A stretch of DNA of 64,000 bases from Sorangiineae bacterium MSr11367 (GCA_037157805.1 CP089983.1:12191001-12255000); one strand, 5' to 3'. Positions 50,365 through 58,998 are shown, counted from the first letter of the stretch. The notes: generated by a model not told the origin, from the letters alone. Numbers and translations: made by a program.

Positions 50365-51507
50365 GTGAAGTCCGCCTCGGTGAAGTCTTGGTACCTCGTG
50401 CACAAGTGGACGAGTTTGATCAGCACGTTGTTCCTGCTGTTGCTCTGCGTGACGGGTCTCCCGCTCATCTTCCACGAGGAGATCGATCATGCATTGGGCT
50501 ACAGCGCCGAGGCGCCCGACATGCCCGAGCCCGCACCGCGCGCGAACTTGGATGACATCGTCGCGGCGGCGAAAGCACGCCGCCCCGGCGACGCCATGCA
50601 ATTCGTGTTCAGGGATGCCGAAGATCCGCGCCTCTGGCTGGTGCGGCTCGGCGAAAAGGCCAACTCGGAAGATGCGTCGGCCTTTTATACGTACGACGGC
50701 CGCACCGGGGCATATCTCAACGAATATCCGCTGAACAAAGGCGTGACGAACTTCCTCTTGAGGCTTCACGTCGACATGTTCGCGGGGTTGCCGGGGACGC
50801 TCTTTCTGGGCCTGATGGGCCTCCTGCTGGTGGCCTCGCTGGTATCCGGCACGGTGCTCTATGGGCCATACATGCAGAAGCTGAATTTCGGCACGGTGCG
50901 ACGGGATCGATCGCCTCGCCTCAAGTGGCTCGATTTGCACAATCTGCTCGGGATCGCCACGTTGGTGTGGTTTCTCGTCGTCGGCTTCACGGGCGTGGTG
51001 AACACGTTGGCCGTTCCGGTGTTCGGTCAGTGGCAGGCGACGCAGCTTGCGGAGATGACCGCTCCGTACCGCGGCAAGCCGCCCCTCACGGAAATGGGCT
51101 CGGTGCAAAAGGCGCTCGACGCCGCGCACGCTGCGGCACCGGGGATGGAGCTCGGCTTCATGGCCTTTCCGGGCAACGATTTCGCGAGCCCGCACCATTA
51201 CGCCATTTTCATGAAGGGTACGACGCCCTGGACATCGAAGTTGCTCAAGCCCGTATTGGTCGATGCGCAAACCTTGATGGTGACCGACTCCCGGGATCTG
51301 CCTTGGTACGTGAGCACGCTGCTCGTTTCGCAGCCGCTGCACTTTGGCGACTACGGGGGAATGCCGCTCAAGGTGCTTTGGGGCTTGCTGGACGCACTGG
51401 CCATCGTGGTGCTGGGAAGCGGTGTGTATCTCTGGGCGCGCCGGCGCAATGTCTCGTTCGAAGCGTGGCTGCGCTCGATGCAGGGAGACAAAGAGGTGGC
51501 TGCATGA
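50365..51507 (+). CDS. PepSY-domain inner membrane protein, probable siderophore reductase
   Basis: The 380-residue membrane protein has four helices (starting TSLISTLFLLLLCVTGLPLI) and periplasmic PepSY segments. Family hallmarks are the helix-associated His residues in SWYLVHKWTSL, FLLRLHVDMFAGLPG, LDLHNLLGIATLVWF and QPLHFGDYGG, which probably bind heme for electron transfer. PepSY proteins of iron loci (FsrB, XusC) reduce ferric siderophores at the inner membrane. GTG 50365 follows AGGAG at 7 nt and is 18 bp after the synthetase stop. It overlaps the next small gene by 4 bp. Confidence 0.9.
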   Translation: MKSASVKSWYLVHKWTSLISTLFLLLLCVTGLPLIFHEEIDHALGYSAEAPDMPEPAPRANLDDIVAAAKARRPGDAMQFVFRDAEDPRLWLVRLGEKANSEDASAFYTYDGRTGAYLNEYPLNKGVTNFLLRLHVDMFAGLPGTLFLGLMGLLLVASLVSGTVLYGPYMQKLNFGTVRRDRSPRLKWLDLHNLLGIATLVWFLVVGFTGVVNTLAVPVFGQWQATQLAEMTAPYRGKPPLTEMGSVQKALDAAHAAAPGMELGFMAFPGNDFASPHHYAIFMKGTTPWTSKLLKPVLVDAQTLMVTDSRDLPWYVSTLLVSQPLHFGDYGGMPLKVLWGLLDALAIVVLGSGVYLWARRRNVSFEAWLRSMQGDKEVAA

Positions 51508-51680
51508 GCGCTCCGCTGACCAAAACGCAAATATGGGGAGCGCCCATTGCGCTGGGGGCGCTGAGCCTCGTGGGGCTGCTTGCGGCATTGCTCGCGGACG
51601 GCATTGGGGATGCTGCTTCGTGGGTGGCGTTGGGTGTGCCGGTGGTCGTCTCGATTTGGTATTGGGGCCGGCGGAGTTAG
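51504..51680 (+). CDS. 58-residue two-helix membrane protein
   Basis: The product starts MSAPLTKTQIWGAPIALGAL and holds two predicted transmembrane helices (about residues 13-32 and 37-54), ending WYWGRRS. Such small proteins commonly sit beside PepSY genes in siderophore operons and may stabilise or assemble the reductase; no function has been assigned that I know of. ATG 51504 overlaps the PepSY stop by 4 bp and the next gene starts 3 bp after its stop, so it is embedded in the operon and surely translated. Confidence 0.8.
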   Translation: MSAPLTKTQIWGAPIALGALSLVGLLAALLADGIGDAASWVALGVPVVVSIWYWGRRS

Positions 51681-51683
51681 GTC

Positions 51684-54182
51684 GTGCGTTTACGACGATG
51701 GATGATCGCCGCCGTTTTGGCGGCCGAGGGGATGTGCATTCGAGGCGGTAGCGCTCGCGCCCAAGAGGCGGTGACGCCGCCGGCGGTGGTGCAAGAGGTG
51801 CCGGCCGATTATCCGGCGGAGGCCAAGGCGGCGCGCCTCGAGGGACGCGTGGTGTTGCGTCTGACGATCGAGGCGGATGGCCGCGTGAGTGCGGCCGACG
51901 TGGTGGAATCGGCGGGGCACGGCTTCGACGAATCGGCGCGCGCGGCGGCGTTGCAATTCCGGTTTTCGCCGGCGCAGCGCGGGGGCACGGCGGTGCGTGC
52001 GCGGGTCTTGTATCCGTACGAGTTCCGTTTGCCGGCCGAAACCACCGCAGCACGAGGTACGGACGTTACGGCTCCCGGGGCGGGAGGGACAGGAGTGGCG
52101 GGAGGGCCGGGGAGGGGGAGTCCAGCTCCGGCCGACGTGACCGTTCGCGGAAAATCCGAGGCGGATCGATTGCGCGAATCGGCGCAGGCCGTGACGGTCA
52201 TCGAGACGGAGCAGGCGAAGCGGCAGACCGCGGACTTCGGCGAGGTCATGGCGCGAACGCAAGGCGTGAGCGTGCGCCGCGAGGGCGGTCTCGGCTCGGG
52301 GACGCGCTTTTCGCTCAATGGTCTCACCGACGACCAAATCCGCTTCTTCCTCGACGGCGTTCCCCTCGACCTCGCGGGCTACCCATTCGGCCTGGCCAAC
52401 GTGCCGGTGAACCTCGTCGAACGCGCCGAAGTGTACCGCGGCGTCGTCCCCGTCCGATTCGGCGCCGATGCCCTCGGCGGTGCGGTCAATCTCGTCACGG
52501 AGAAGATCACCCCGGGAACGCACGGTTCGGCGTCGTACCAAGTGGGCTCCTTCGAGACGCATCGCGCGACCTTGGCCCTTCGCCACCTCGACGTGGACAG
52601 TGGCTTCTTCGCGCGCGCGTCCGGCTTTTTCGACTACGCGAAGAACGATTACACCGTCGACGACGTTGGGTTGGCCAATCTAGCAGGTCAACAGACGCTC
52701 ATTCGCGCCACCCGATTTCACGACGGGTATCGAGCCGGCGGCGCCAATTTGGAAACCGGCTTCATCGATCGCTCCTGGGCCAAGAATCTTCGCCTACGCG
52801 TCTTCGCTGCGGATCACAGCAAGGAGCTCCAGAACAACGTCGTGATGACCGTGCCGTACGGTGAGGCCGAATTCGGCAAATTCACCACCGGCGCCACGGT
52901 TCGCTACGAGAATGCCTTTGCCACACGAGCCGGTCGCGTCTCCGTCGATGTGCTTGGCGGCTACACGTACGGTCGTACTTTCCTTCGAGACGTTTCGAAG
53001 TGTACCTATTTGTGGAACGGTGAACGTAACTGCACCGATCGCGTCGTGGGCGAAATCGACTCCAGCCACGGCCCATTTAACCAAGTCGTTCGAGTGCATA
53101 GTGGCTTTGCCCGGGCGAACGCCAGCTGGCAAATCCGTTCGGGTCACGCTCTTCGACTATCGCTTTCACCGACATACTCCACCCGCAGCGGCGAAGAACG
53201 CCAGCGGCAAAGCGATGTGCTTCCCGATCCACTGGGCGCGAAACGCGACCTTTTGACCACGGTGAGCGGTCTCGAATACCAAGCCGACTTATTCGGACGT
53301 CGCCTCGAGAATATCTTTTTCGTAAAGAGCTATTTTCAATCCCAGCGCTCGGAGGACCAACTCGTAGGCGGGGCCCGCGTCGATCGCGATCGCAGCACCC
53401 ACCGTTTTGGCGTGGGAGATGCCCTGCGCTATCGCTTCGTCGAGGGGTTGTACGCCAAGGCCTCCTACGAATGGGCCACGCGTCTTCCAAGCCCGGACGA
53501 ACTCTATGGCAACGGTATACTCGTTCTCCCCAACTTGAATCTTCAGCCCGAGACGAGCCATAACGTCAATCTTGGGCTGACCGTCGACCTGCGCACCACT
53601 CCCGTCGGTGCCGTTCGTGCCGACATCAATGGATTCCTCCGTGCAGCGGATCAGCTCATCACGCTGCTCAGTAATGACAAATATTTCAGCTACCAGAACG
53701 TCTTTTCAGCCCGCTCCGTTGGCGTCGAGGCAGCCGCCGGCTGGACTTCGCCCGGCGAATATGTCGTTCTCGACGGCAACGTCACCTATCAAGACTTTCG
53801 TAACGTCTCGTCCGACGGCTCATTTGGCACCTTCGAAGGAGATCGTATTCCCAATCGGCCGTATCTCTTTGCCAACGCCTCGGCGCGTCTTCAATTCCGG
53901 CGGGTGCGCCGCCCCGACGATGAGCTCTCGCTCACGTGGTTCACGCGGTACGTGCACGAGTTCTATCGCAGTTGGGAAAGCGCCGGCGTTCGCGAGTACA
54001 AGCCCACGGTCGACTCCCAACTCATTCACTCGGTGGCATTGACCTACCTCGTGCACGGCGATCCGGTGGCGATGTCCTTCACCGGTGAATTGCAAAACCT
54101 CACCGACGAGCGCGCCTACGACTTCTTCGGCGTTCAAAGGCCGGGTCGCGCTTTCTATTTCAAAACGACGCTCGATTTCTGA
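51684..54182 (+). CDS. TonB-dependent siderophore receptor with an N-terminal TonB-like domain
   Basis: The 832-residue outer-membrane protein has a signal peptide (cleavage near SARAQ). Residues about 30-115 form a TonB_C-like domain (VPADYPAEAKAARLEGRVVLRL, ADGRVSAADVVESAGHGFDESA, ALQFRFSPA). A Gly/Pro linker leads to a plug domain (ADRLRESAQAVTVIETEQAK, VMARTQGVSVRREGGLG, FFLDGVPLDLAGYPF, VEVYRGV-type strand VERAEVYRGVVPVRFG, GALGGAVNLVT-type ALGGAVNLVTEK) and a 22-strand barrel ending in FYFKTTLDF with the C-terminal Phe. GTG 51684, GGAG at 7 nt. The periplasmic TonB-like extension is in cis; it may substitute for or regulate TonB contact. Confidence 0.92.
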   Translation: MRLRRWMIAAVLAAEGMCIRGGSARAQEAVTPPAVVQEVPADYPAEAKAARLEGRVVLRLTIEADGRVSAADVVESAGHGFDESARAAALQFRFSPAQRGGTAVRARVLYPYEFRLPAETTAARGTDVTAPGAGGTGVAGGPGRGSPAPADVTVRGKSEADRLRESAQAVTVIETEQAKRQTADFGEVMARTQGVSVRREGGLGSGTRFSLNGLTDDQIRFFLDGVPLDLAGYPFGLANVPVNLVERAEVYRGVVPVRFGADALGGAVNLVTEKITPGTHGSASYQVGSFETHRATLALRHLDVDSGFFARASGFFDYAKNDYTVDDVGLANLAGQQTLIRATRFHDGYRAGGANLETGFIDRSWAKNLRLRVFAADHSKELQNNVVMTVPYGEAEFGKFTTGATVRYENAFATRAGRVSVDVLGGYTYGRTFLRDVSKCTYLWNGERNCTDRVVGEIDSSHGPFNQVVRVHSGFARANASWQIRSGHALRLSLSPTYSTRSGEERQRQSDVLPDPLGAKRDLLTTVSGLEYQADLFGRRLENIFFVKSYFQSQRSEDQLVGGARVDRDRSTHRFGVGDALRYRFVEGLYAKASYEWATRLPSPDELYGNGILVLPNLNLQPETSHNVNLGLTVDLRTTPVGAVRADINGFLRAADQLITLLSNDKYFSYQNVFSARSVGVEAAAGWTSPGEYVVLDGNVTYQDFRNVSSDGSFGTFEGDRIPNRPYLFANASARLQFRRVRRPDDELSLTWFTRYVHEFYRSWESAGVREYKPTVDSQLIHSVALTYLVHGDPVAMSFTGELQNLTDERAYDFFGVQRPGRAFYFKTTLDF

Positions 54183-54207
54183 TTTCCCAAAAGAAGGAGA
54201 ATATCCC

Positions 54208-55407
54208 ATGAGAAGGCTTACACTCTTGGCGGCCCTGGTGACCGTTGCGGGTTGCGGAAGCGACGATTCCAACGGTGGCAGCTCCTCGGGGCTCACGGGG
54301 ACGTCTCGATATGCCGTGCACAGCATCGTCACCTCTCCCGATGGGCAGGATGGTTACGTCACCATCCTCGACTCGCTCGTACAGCGACCCACCGTGGGTC
54401 TCTCCTCTGCGCGCGAGTTCTCGGGTCCCTCGGATATCTGGGTTTACGAAGGCTCCGTCTATGTCTCCGGCGGCGAAACGCCGACCGTCACCAAGTTCAC
54501 CCTCACCGACGACGGAAAGCTCGTCGACCCGAAGGTGCTCAACTTCTCCGCGCGCGGCCTTACCGATGCGGCGTTCTGGAACAACACGTTCATCAGCGCG
54601 ACCAAGGCCTACATGCTCAATGGCCTTGCCCAGTACATCGTGTGGAACCCCACCACGATGGAAATCACCAACACGGTCGATCTACCCAAAATCGAAAACC
54701 GCAATGGGTTGATCCCGCGTGCGGGCTCCGCCGATCGCTCCACCATCGTCCACGATGGGCGCCTTTACCAAACGGTGGCCTGGTACGACGAGCAATGGGC
54801 GCACCGTACGGATGATTCCCTCGTGCTCGTCTTCGACGTGAACGCCGACAAGTTCGTCCAAAATATCGCAGCGCCCTGCCCGGGCCTCGACGTTGGCACC
54901 AAAGACGATTCCGGCCATATCTATTTCAGCCCGTGGACCGGCGGCGCGGGTACGGCCCTCGTTCTCCACACCGCCCCCACGTGCGTCGTCGACGTGGACA
55001 CGGCCACGGCGACCGCCACCGTCGCGTTCAAATTCGCCGACGTGGCCGGTGGCCGTGAGGGCTCCGACTTCCACTATGTCGGAAATGGCAAATTCGTGTT
55101 CACGGCCTTTCACCACGAAAAGGTCGATCTCGCGAATGCCAAAGAGCCCTTCGGCATCATTGGCGGTCTGAATTGGCATGTCTGGAACTACGACCCGCAG
55201 ACGAAGACGGCGACCGAAATGCAAAGCGTCGATTGGAACAGCGGCGCGGCGTACTGGTTCAAAATCGACGGTGTCGACCTCGCGCTCATGCCGGCCACCG
55301 GATATACGTCGAGCACGGTTTACAATCTTGGAATTCCCAGCACCGACAAGGCCACACGGCTCTTCGACGTCACGGGATACAATATGCGCCTCTTCAAGGT
55401 TCGGTAG
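54208..55407 (+). CDS. large siderophore-locus lipoprotein (XusB/MxcI-like beta-propeller)
   Basis: The 399-residue product has a lipoprotein signal peptide (lipobox VAGC) and a mature region of regular beta blades: IVTSPDGQDGYVTILDSL, SDIWVYEGSVYVSGGETPTVTKF, WNNTFISATKAYMLNG, RSTIVHDGRLYQTVAWY and DFHYVGNGKFVFTAF. The size, anchor and placement after a receptor and PepSY gene match DUF4374/XusB-type proteins that capture ferric siderophores at the cell surface; MxcI of myxochelin loci may be related. This is an inference from architecture. AAGGAG 7 nt before ATG 54208; 25 bp after the receptor. Confidence 0.72.
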   Translation: MRRLTLLAALVTVAGCGSDDSNGGSSSGLTGTSRYAVHSIVTSPDGQDGYVTILDSLVQRPTVGLSSAREFSGPSDIWVYEGSVYVSGGETPTVTKFTLTDDGKLVDPKVLNFSARGLTDAAFWNNTFISATKAYMLNGLAQYIVWNPTTMEITNTVDLPKIENRNGLIPRAGSADRSTIVHDGRLYQTVAWYDEQWAHRTDDSLVLVFDVNADKFVQNIAAPCPGLDVGTKDDSGHIYFSPWTGGAGTALVLHTAPTCVVDVDTATATATVAFKFADVAGGREGSDFHYVGNGKFVFTAFHHEKVDLANAKEPFGIIGGLNWHVWNYDPQTKTATEMQSVDWNSGAAYWFKIDGVDLALMPATGYTSSTVYNLGIPSTDKATRLFDVTGYNMRLFKVR

Positions 55408-55413
55408 CGCGCC

Positions 55414-55442
55414 TTGACACATTGCATTGGCGCGTGTAGCTA
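55414..55442 (+). promoter_or_regulatory. promoter of siderophore operon 2
   Basis: TTGACA (55414-55419), a 17-bp spacer and TAGCTA (55437-55442), predicting transcription from about 55449, just before the operator at 55454. It starts 7 bp after the stop of operon 1, so operon 2 has its own promoter. Confidence 0.65.
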
Positions 55443-55453
55443 AACACGTACTG

Positions 55454-55470
55454 AAAATGAAAATCACTTT
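55454..55470. promoter_or_regulatory. iron-type operator of siderophore operon 2
   Basis: AAAATGA-AAA-TCACTTT (one mismatch between arms), 34 bp before the decarboxylase ATG and directly after the predicted start of transcription. It agrees with the operator at 46741-46757 at 14 of 17 positions, marking both promoters as targets of one regulator. Confidence 0.72.
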
Positions 55471-55503
55471 CTATTTCAGTGGCAAACCAGAGGAGGGTTC
55501 GTC

Positions 55504-57087
55504 ATGAGCACCGTCAACGAGTCGCCGGCGGGATCGTCCAAGGCGCTTCGAGTCTCTCAATCGCGACAGTCCCGAAGCGCCTTTCCGCTCGCCGGTACCG
55601 GCGATGGCCTCGTTGACGCGGCAGGCGTCCTCTCGCGGACCATTGGTGGGGCGCTCGCCGCACGCGGCGTGCGTGGTCCGCTCCCCATTGGAGCACCGGC
55701 CGACGTGCTGGCCAAGGCCGCGGAGATGCTCGGTCCCGCGACCCTGCGCGAGCACGGCATCGGCACTGACGCCGCACTTCAGCACGTGGCGCAGTTGCTT
55801 CTCGAGCATGGCATCCATCTCGCACACCCCCACGCGGCGGCGCACTTGCAGCCGCCGCCCCTTGCCGTTGCGGTTGCGGCCGACGTCTTGGTCAGCGCCG
55901 AAAACGGCTCGCAGGACACCTACGACTCCGGCCCCGCCGGCATCGCCGTCGAGCGCTGGGTCGTCTCGGCCCTCGCCAAGTTGGCTGGCTTGGGCGAGCA
56001 CGCCACCGGCGTCTTCACCCCTGGCGGCTCGCTCTCCAACATGATGGCGCTGCTCCTCGCACGCGATGCCGCGGCCGCGAAACACGGCATCAATGTGCGC
56101 AAGGACGGCGTCGCCGGCCTCCCGCGGCCGGTGATCCTCTGCTCGGAGCTCGCGCACTTCTCGGTGCATCGCGCGTGCGCCACCCTTGGCCTCGGCGAAG
56201 CCTCGGTCATCGGGGTGCCCGCCGACGAACAGCACCGCATGCACCCCGACGCGCTCGCCCCGATTTTGCGCGAGCTCGGTCCCAGTGCCACGCCGGTGTG
56301 CATCTTCGCCACCGCGGGCACCACGGACTTCGGCAGCATCGACCCGCTCCCGGTGCTCGCCAAAATCGCGCACCGGCACGGCGCATGGTTCCACGTCGAT
56401 GCCGCCTACGGCTTCGGCGCCCTCTTCTCCGAGCGTCTCGCGGGCAAGCTCGCGGGCATCGAGCTCGCGCACTCCATCACCGTGGACATGCACAAGATCG
56501 GCTGGCAACCCGCGGCCGCGAGCATGCTTCTCGTGCGCGACGCCAACCTGTTTCTCCCGCTGGAGCGCTCCGTCGACTACCTCAATCCGCCCGACGACGC
56601 GAGGGCCGGCTACGACGGGCTGCTCGGCCGTTCGCTGCAGACCACGCGGCGCGCGGACGCCGTGAAGGTCGCCACCACCTTGCTCGCATACGGCCGCCAA
56701 GGCTTGGGCGCCATGGTGGATGCGTGCCACGATCTCGCGCGCTACGCGGAGCAGAGCATCGCCTCGCACCCGCAGCTCGAGCTGGTCTCGCCGGCGAACC
56801 TCACCACCGTCGTCTTCCGCTACCGAGGCAACACCGCCCCGTGGGCGCTCGACGATCTGAACGCCGACCTGCGCCGCACCCTGCTCACCTCCGGCACGGC
56901 GCTCATCGGCCGCACCAGCGTGTGCCTCGAGGGGCGCGACGCCGCATCGAGCACGTGCCTCAAGTTCACCTTGCTCAACCCGAACAGCACCCCCGCGGAC
57001 ATCGATGGCCTCATCGACGCCGTCGTCGCCTGCGGCCAGCAGCGTGAAACCGCGTTTCGCATCCGCGGGGAGATCGGGGGCGCGTGA
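55504..57087 (+). CDS. PLP-dependent amino-acid decarboxylase (DesA-like)
   Basis: The 527-residue group II decarboxylase makes the diamine backbone from an amino acid, most likely lysine to cadaverine or ornithine to putrescine. Visible: GVFTPGGSLSNMMALLLARD, LCSELAHFSVHRA, CIFATAGTTDFGSIDPL, WFHVDAAYGFGALF (PLP Asp) and the Schiff-base Lys331 in VDMHKIGWQP. The final domain carries RTSVCLEGRDA. An N-terminal extension of about 30 residues is Ser-rich. AGGAGG 7 nt before ATG 55504. It belongs with the next two genes in one operon; the decarboxylase, monooxygenase and acyltransferase are the DesABC set of desferrioxamine. Confidence 0.92.
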   Translation: MSTVNESPAGSSKALRVSQSRQSRSAFPLAGTGDGLVDAAGVLSRTIGGALAARGVRGPLPIGAPADVLAKAAEMLGPATLREHGIGTDAALQHVAQLLLEHGIHLAHPHAAAHLQPPPLAVAVAADVLVSAENGSQDTYDSGPAGIAVERWVVSALAKLAGLGEHATGVFTPGGSLSNMMALLLARDAAAAKHGINVRKDGVAGLPRPVILCSELAHFSVHRACATLGLGEASVIGVPADEQHRMHPDALAPILRELGPSATPVCIFATAGTTDFGSIDPLPVLAKIAHRHGAWFHVDAAYGFGALFSERLAGKLAGIELAHSITVDMHKIGWQPAAASMLLVRDANLFLPLERSVDYLNPPDDARAGYDGLLGRSLQTTRRADAVKVATTLLAYGRQGLGAMVDACHDLARYAEQSIASHPQLELVSPANLTTVVFRYRGNTAPWALDDLNADLRRTLLTSGTALIGRTSVCLEGRDAASSTCLKFTLLNPNSTPADIDGLIDAVVACGQQRETAFRIRGEIGGA

Positions 57088-57704
57088 TGGATCTCGGAGG
57101 ATCGTCGCCCACCTTGCCGGGCCTGCGCACCGTCGAAGCGGTTCCGCCGCCGCCGGTGCCGCGGCTCGATCCTCCGTGGAACCTGCGCCCCGTCGATCCA
57201 CGGGGCGCCGACTTGGACTTGGTGCACGCGTGGATGCGCGCCGAGCACGTCGCCAAGTTCCTGCGCCAGCCGTGGTCGCGCGATCAGTGGCGCGAGGAGC
57301 TCACGCGCCAGTTGCAGGGTGCGCACGAGCTCCCGTGCCTGCTCCGTCGCGACACGCAGCCCATCATGTACCTCGAGATCTACCGTGCGGCGCACGATCC
57401 CGTGGCCGCCTGCTACCCGGCGCGCCCGCACGATCTCGGCTTGCACCTCGCCATCGGCGACCGCTCGCTGATCGGCATGGGGATCGCGCGCGCCGTGCTT
57501 CCGCGGATCATCGAGGCCCTCTGGCGCGCCGATCCGCGGTGCACGTGCATCCTCGTCGAGCCGGACGTCGGCAACGCCGCCGCGATCCGCACCTTCATGG
57601 CCAGCGGCTTTTCGCCGCGCGGCGAAATCACTTTGCCCAACAAAACGGCGTTGCTGCTCACGATTTCGCGACGTCAGGAAGACGTGTCCCGTGAACCCGA
57701 ATAA
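57087..57704 (+). CDS. IucB/AlcB-type GNAT siderophore acyltransferase
   Basis: The 205-residue protein acylates an N-hydroxydiamine with an acyl-CoA (succinyl, acetyl or other). It shows NLRPVDPRGADLDLVHAWM, AEHVAKFLRQPWSRDQW, MYLEIYRAAHDPVAACYP, LHLAIGDRSLIGMGIARAVLPRIIEAL and ILVEPDVGNAAAIRTFMASGF, the acyl-CoA motif region of the family. ATG 57087 overlaps the decarboxylase stop (TGATG). It is a second acyltransferase in the locus in addition to the one fused to the synthetase at 47953, so different acyl groups may be added. Confidence 0.9.
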   Translation: MDLGGSSPTLPGLRTVEAVPPPPVPRLDPPWNLRPVDPRGADLDLVHAWMRAEHVAKFLRQPWSRDQWREELTRQLQGAHELPCLLRRDTQPIMYLEIYRAAHDPVAACYPARPHDLGLHLAIGDRSLIGMGIARAVLPRIIEALWRADPRCTCILVEPDVGNAAAIRTFMASGFSPRGEITLPNKTALLLTISRRQEDVSREPE

Positions 57705-58998
57705 CCCCGAAAACGATTTCGACGTCATCGCCATCGGCTGCGGCCCCTTCAACTTGGGCCTCGCCGCCCTCGCGTCCACCGTCGACGGCGTGAAGCTCAC
57801 CGTGCTCGAGGCGCAGGCCGATCTGCGCTGGCACTCGGGCATGATGTTCGACGACGCCATGCTCCAGGTCAATTTCATGGCCGACCTGGTGACCCTCGTG
57901 GAGCCCTCGCACCCGCTCTCCTTCTTGGCGCACCTGCGGGACACGGACCGGCTCTACCCCTTCTACATTCGGCAGCAGTTTCACTCGACCCGCAAGGAAT
58001 ACGAGCACTACCTCCGCTGGGCGGCGGCGAAGCTGTCGTCGATTCGCTTCTCCCACCACGTCGACAAGGCGGCATGGGATCCCGAGAGCGAACGCTTCGT
58101 CGTGCACGCTGTGCGCGAGGGGGGCGAGCGCGTGGTCTTTCGCACGCGCCACCTGGTGCTCGGCGTCGGCACGGAGCCGTCGCTTCCGCCGTCGCTGCGG
58201 CATCTGCCGAAGGACAAGCTCCTGCACACAGCCGATTTCCTCCGCCGCGAGGCGGACATGGCACGCGCCAAACGCGTGACCGTGGTGGGCTCGGGCCAGT
58301 CGGGGGCGGAGGCGGCGCTCGATCTGCTGCGCAAGAACCTCACCGGCGGCCCCGCCGTCAGCTGGCTCACGCGCACCATTTCCTTTGCCCCGCTCGACTA
58401 CACGAAGCTCGTCCTGGAAATGACCACGCCCGCGTACGTGGGCTACTTCCATAGCCTCCCGCAGGCCAAACGCGACGAGCTCCTCGCCGAGCAGTGGCGC
58501 CATTACAAAGGCATCTCCACCGCCACCTTGGAGCTCATTCACGATGCCCTCTACCGTCGCGAATTCGAGACCGGCCTGGCCGATGTGGAGCTCCGCTGCG
58601 GCATTTCCATCGAGGCTTCCTCCGTGGCCGACGATGGCCAAGTCGTCCTGACCTGCCGCCAGCGCGATACGGACCGCCTCTTCGAGCACCGCACCGATAT
58701 GGTGGTCGCGGCCACCGGCTACACGCCCCGCCGCCCCGCCTTCCTCGAGCCCCTCGAATCCGTGATCCGGCGCGATGCGAAGAAGCGTTACATCGTCGGG
58801 CTCGATCACGCGGTGGAGCTGGCCCCGTCCGTTACTGGCCGCATTTTCGTAGCCAACGCCGATCTGCACAGCCATGGCGCGGCCGCCCCGGATTTGGGCA
58901 TCGGGGCCTATCGAAACGCCACCATCCTGAACGCGATCGCAGGTCGTCCCCTGTACCGCCTTCCGAAGCATACCGCGTACACGACCTTCGAGCCTTAA
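57691..58998 (+). CDS. L-lysine/ornithine or diamine N-monooxygenase (IucD/AlcA/DesB-like)
   Basis: The 435-residue flavoenzyme hydroxylates the amino group of the diamine with NADPH, FAD and oxygen, giving the hydroxamate precursor. FAD motif AIGCGPFNLGLA (residues 14-25), WHSGMMFDDAMLQVNFMADLV, NADPH motif VVGSGQSGAEA (near 198-208), ATGYTPRRP (near 340) and GAYRNATILN are all present. GTG 57691 overlaps the acyltransferase gene by 14 bp, so translation is coupled. It is the last gene of the siderophore locus; the next gene (pepA) starts 73 bp later and is probably independent. Confidence 0.94.
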   Translation: MNPNNPENDFDVIAIGCGPFNLGLAALASTVDGVKLTVLEAQADLRWHSGMMFDDAMLQVNFMADLVTLVEPSHPLSFLAHLRDTDRLYPFYIRQQFHSTRKEYEHYLRWAAAKLSSIRFSHHVDKAAWDPESERFVVHAVREGGERVVFRTRHLVLGVGTEPSLPPSLRHLPKDKLLHTADFLRREADMARAKRVTVVGSGQSGAEAALDLLRKNLTGGPAVSWLTRTISFAPLDYTKLVLEMTTPAYVGYFHSLPQAKRDELLAEQWRHYKGISTATLELIHDALYRREFETGLADVELRCGISIEASSVADDGQVVLTCRQRDTDRLFEHRTDMVVAATGYTPRRPAFLEPLESVIRRDAKKRYIVGLDHAVELAPSVTGRIFVANADLHSHGAAAPDLGIGAYRNATILNAIAGRPLYRLPKHTAYTTFEP

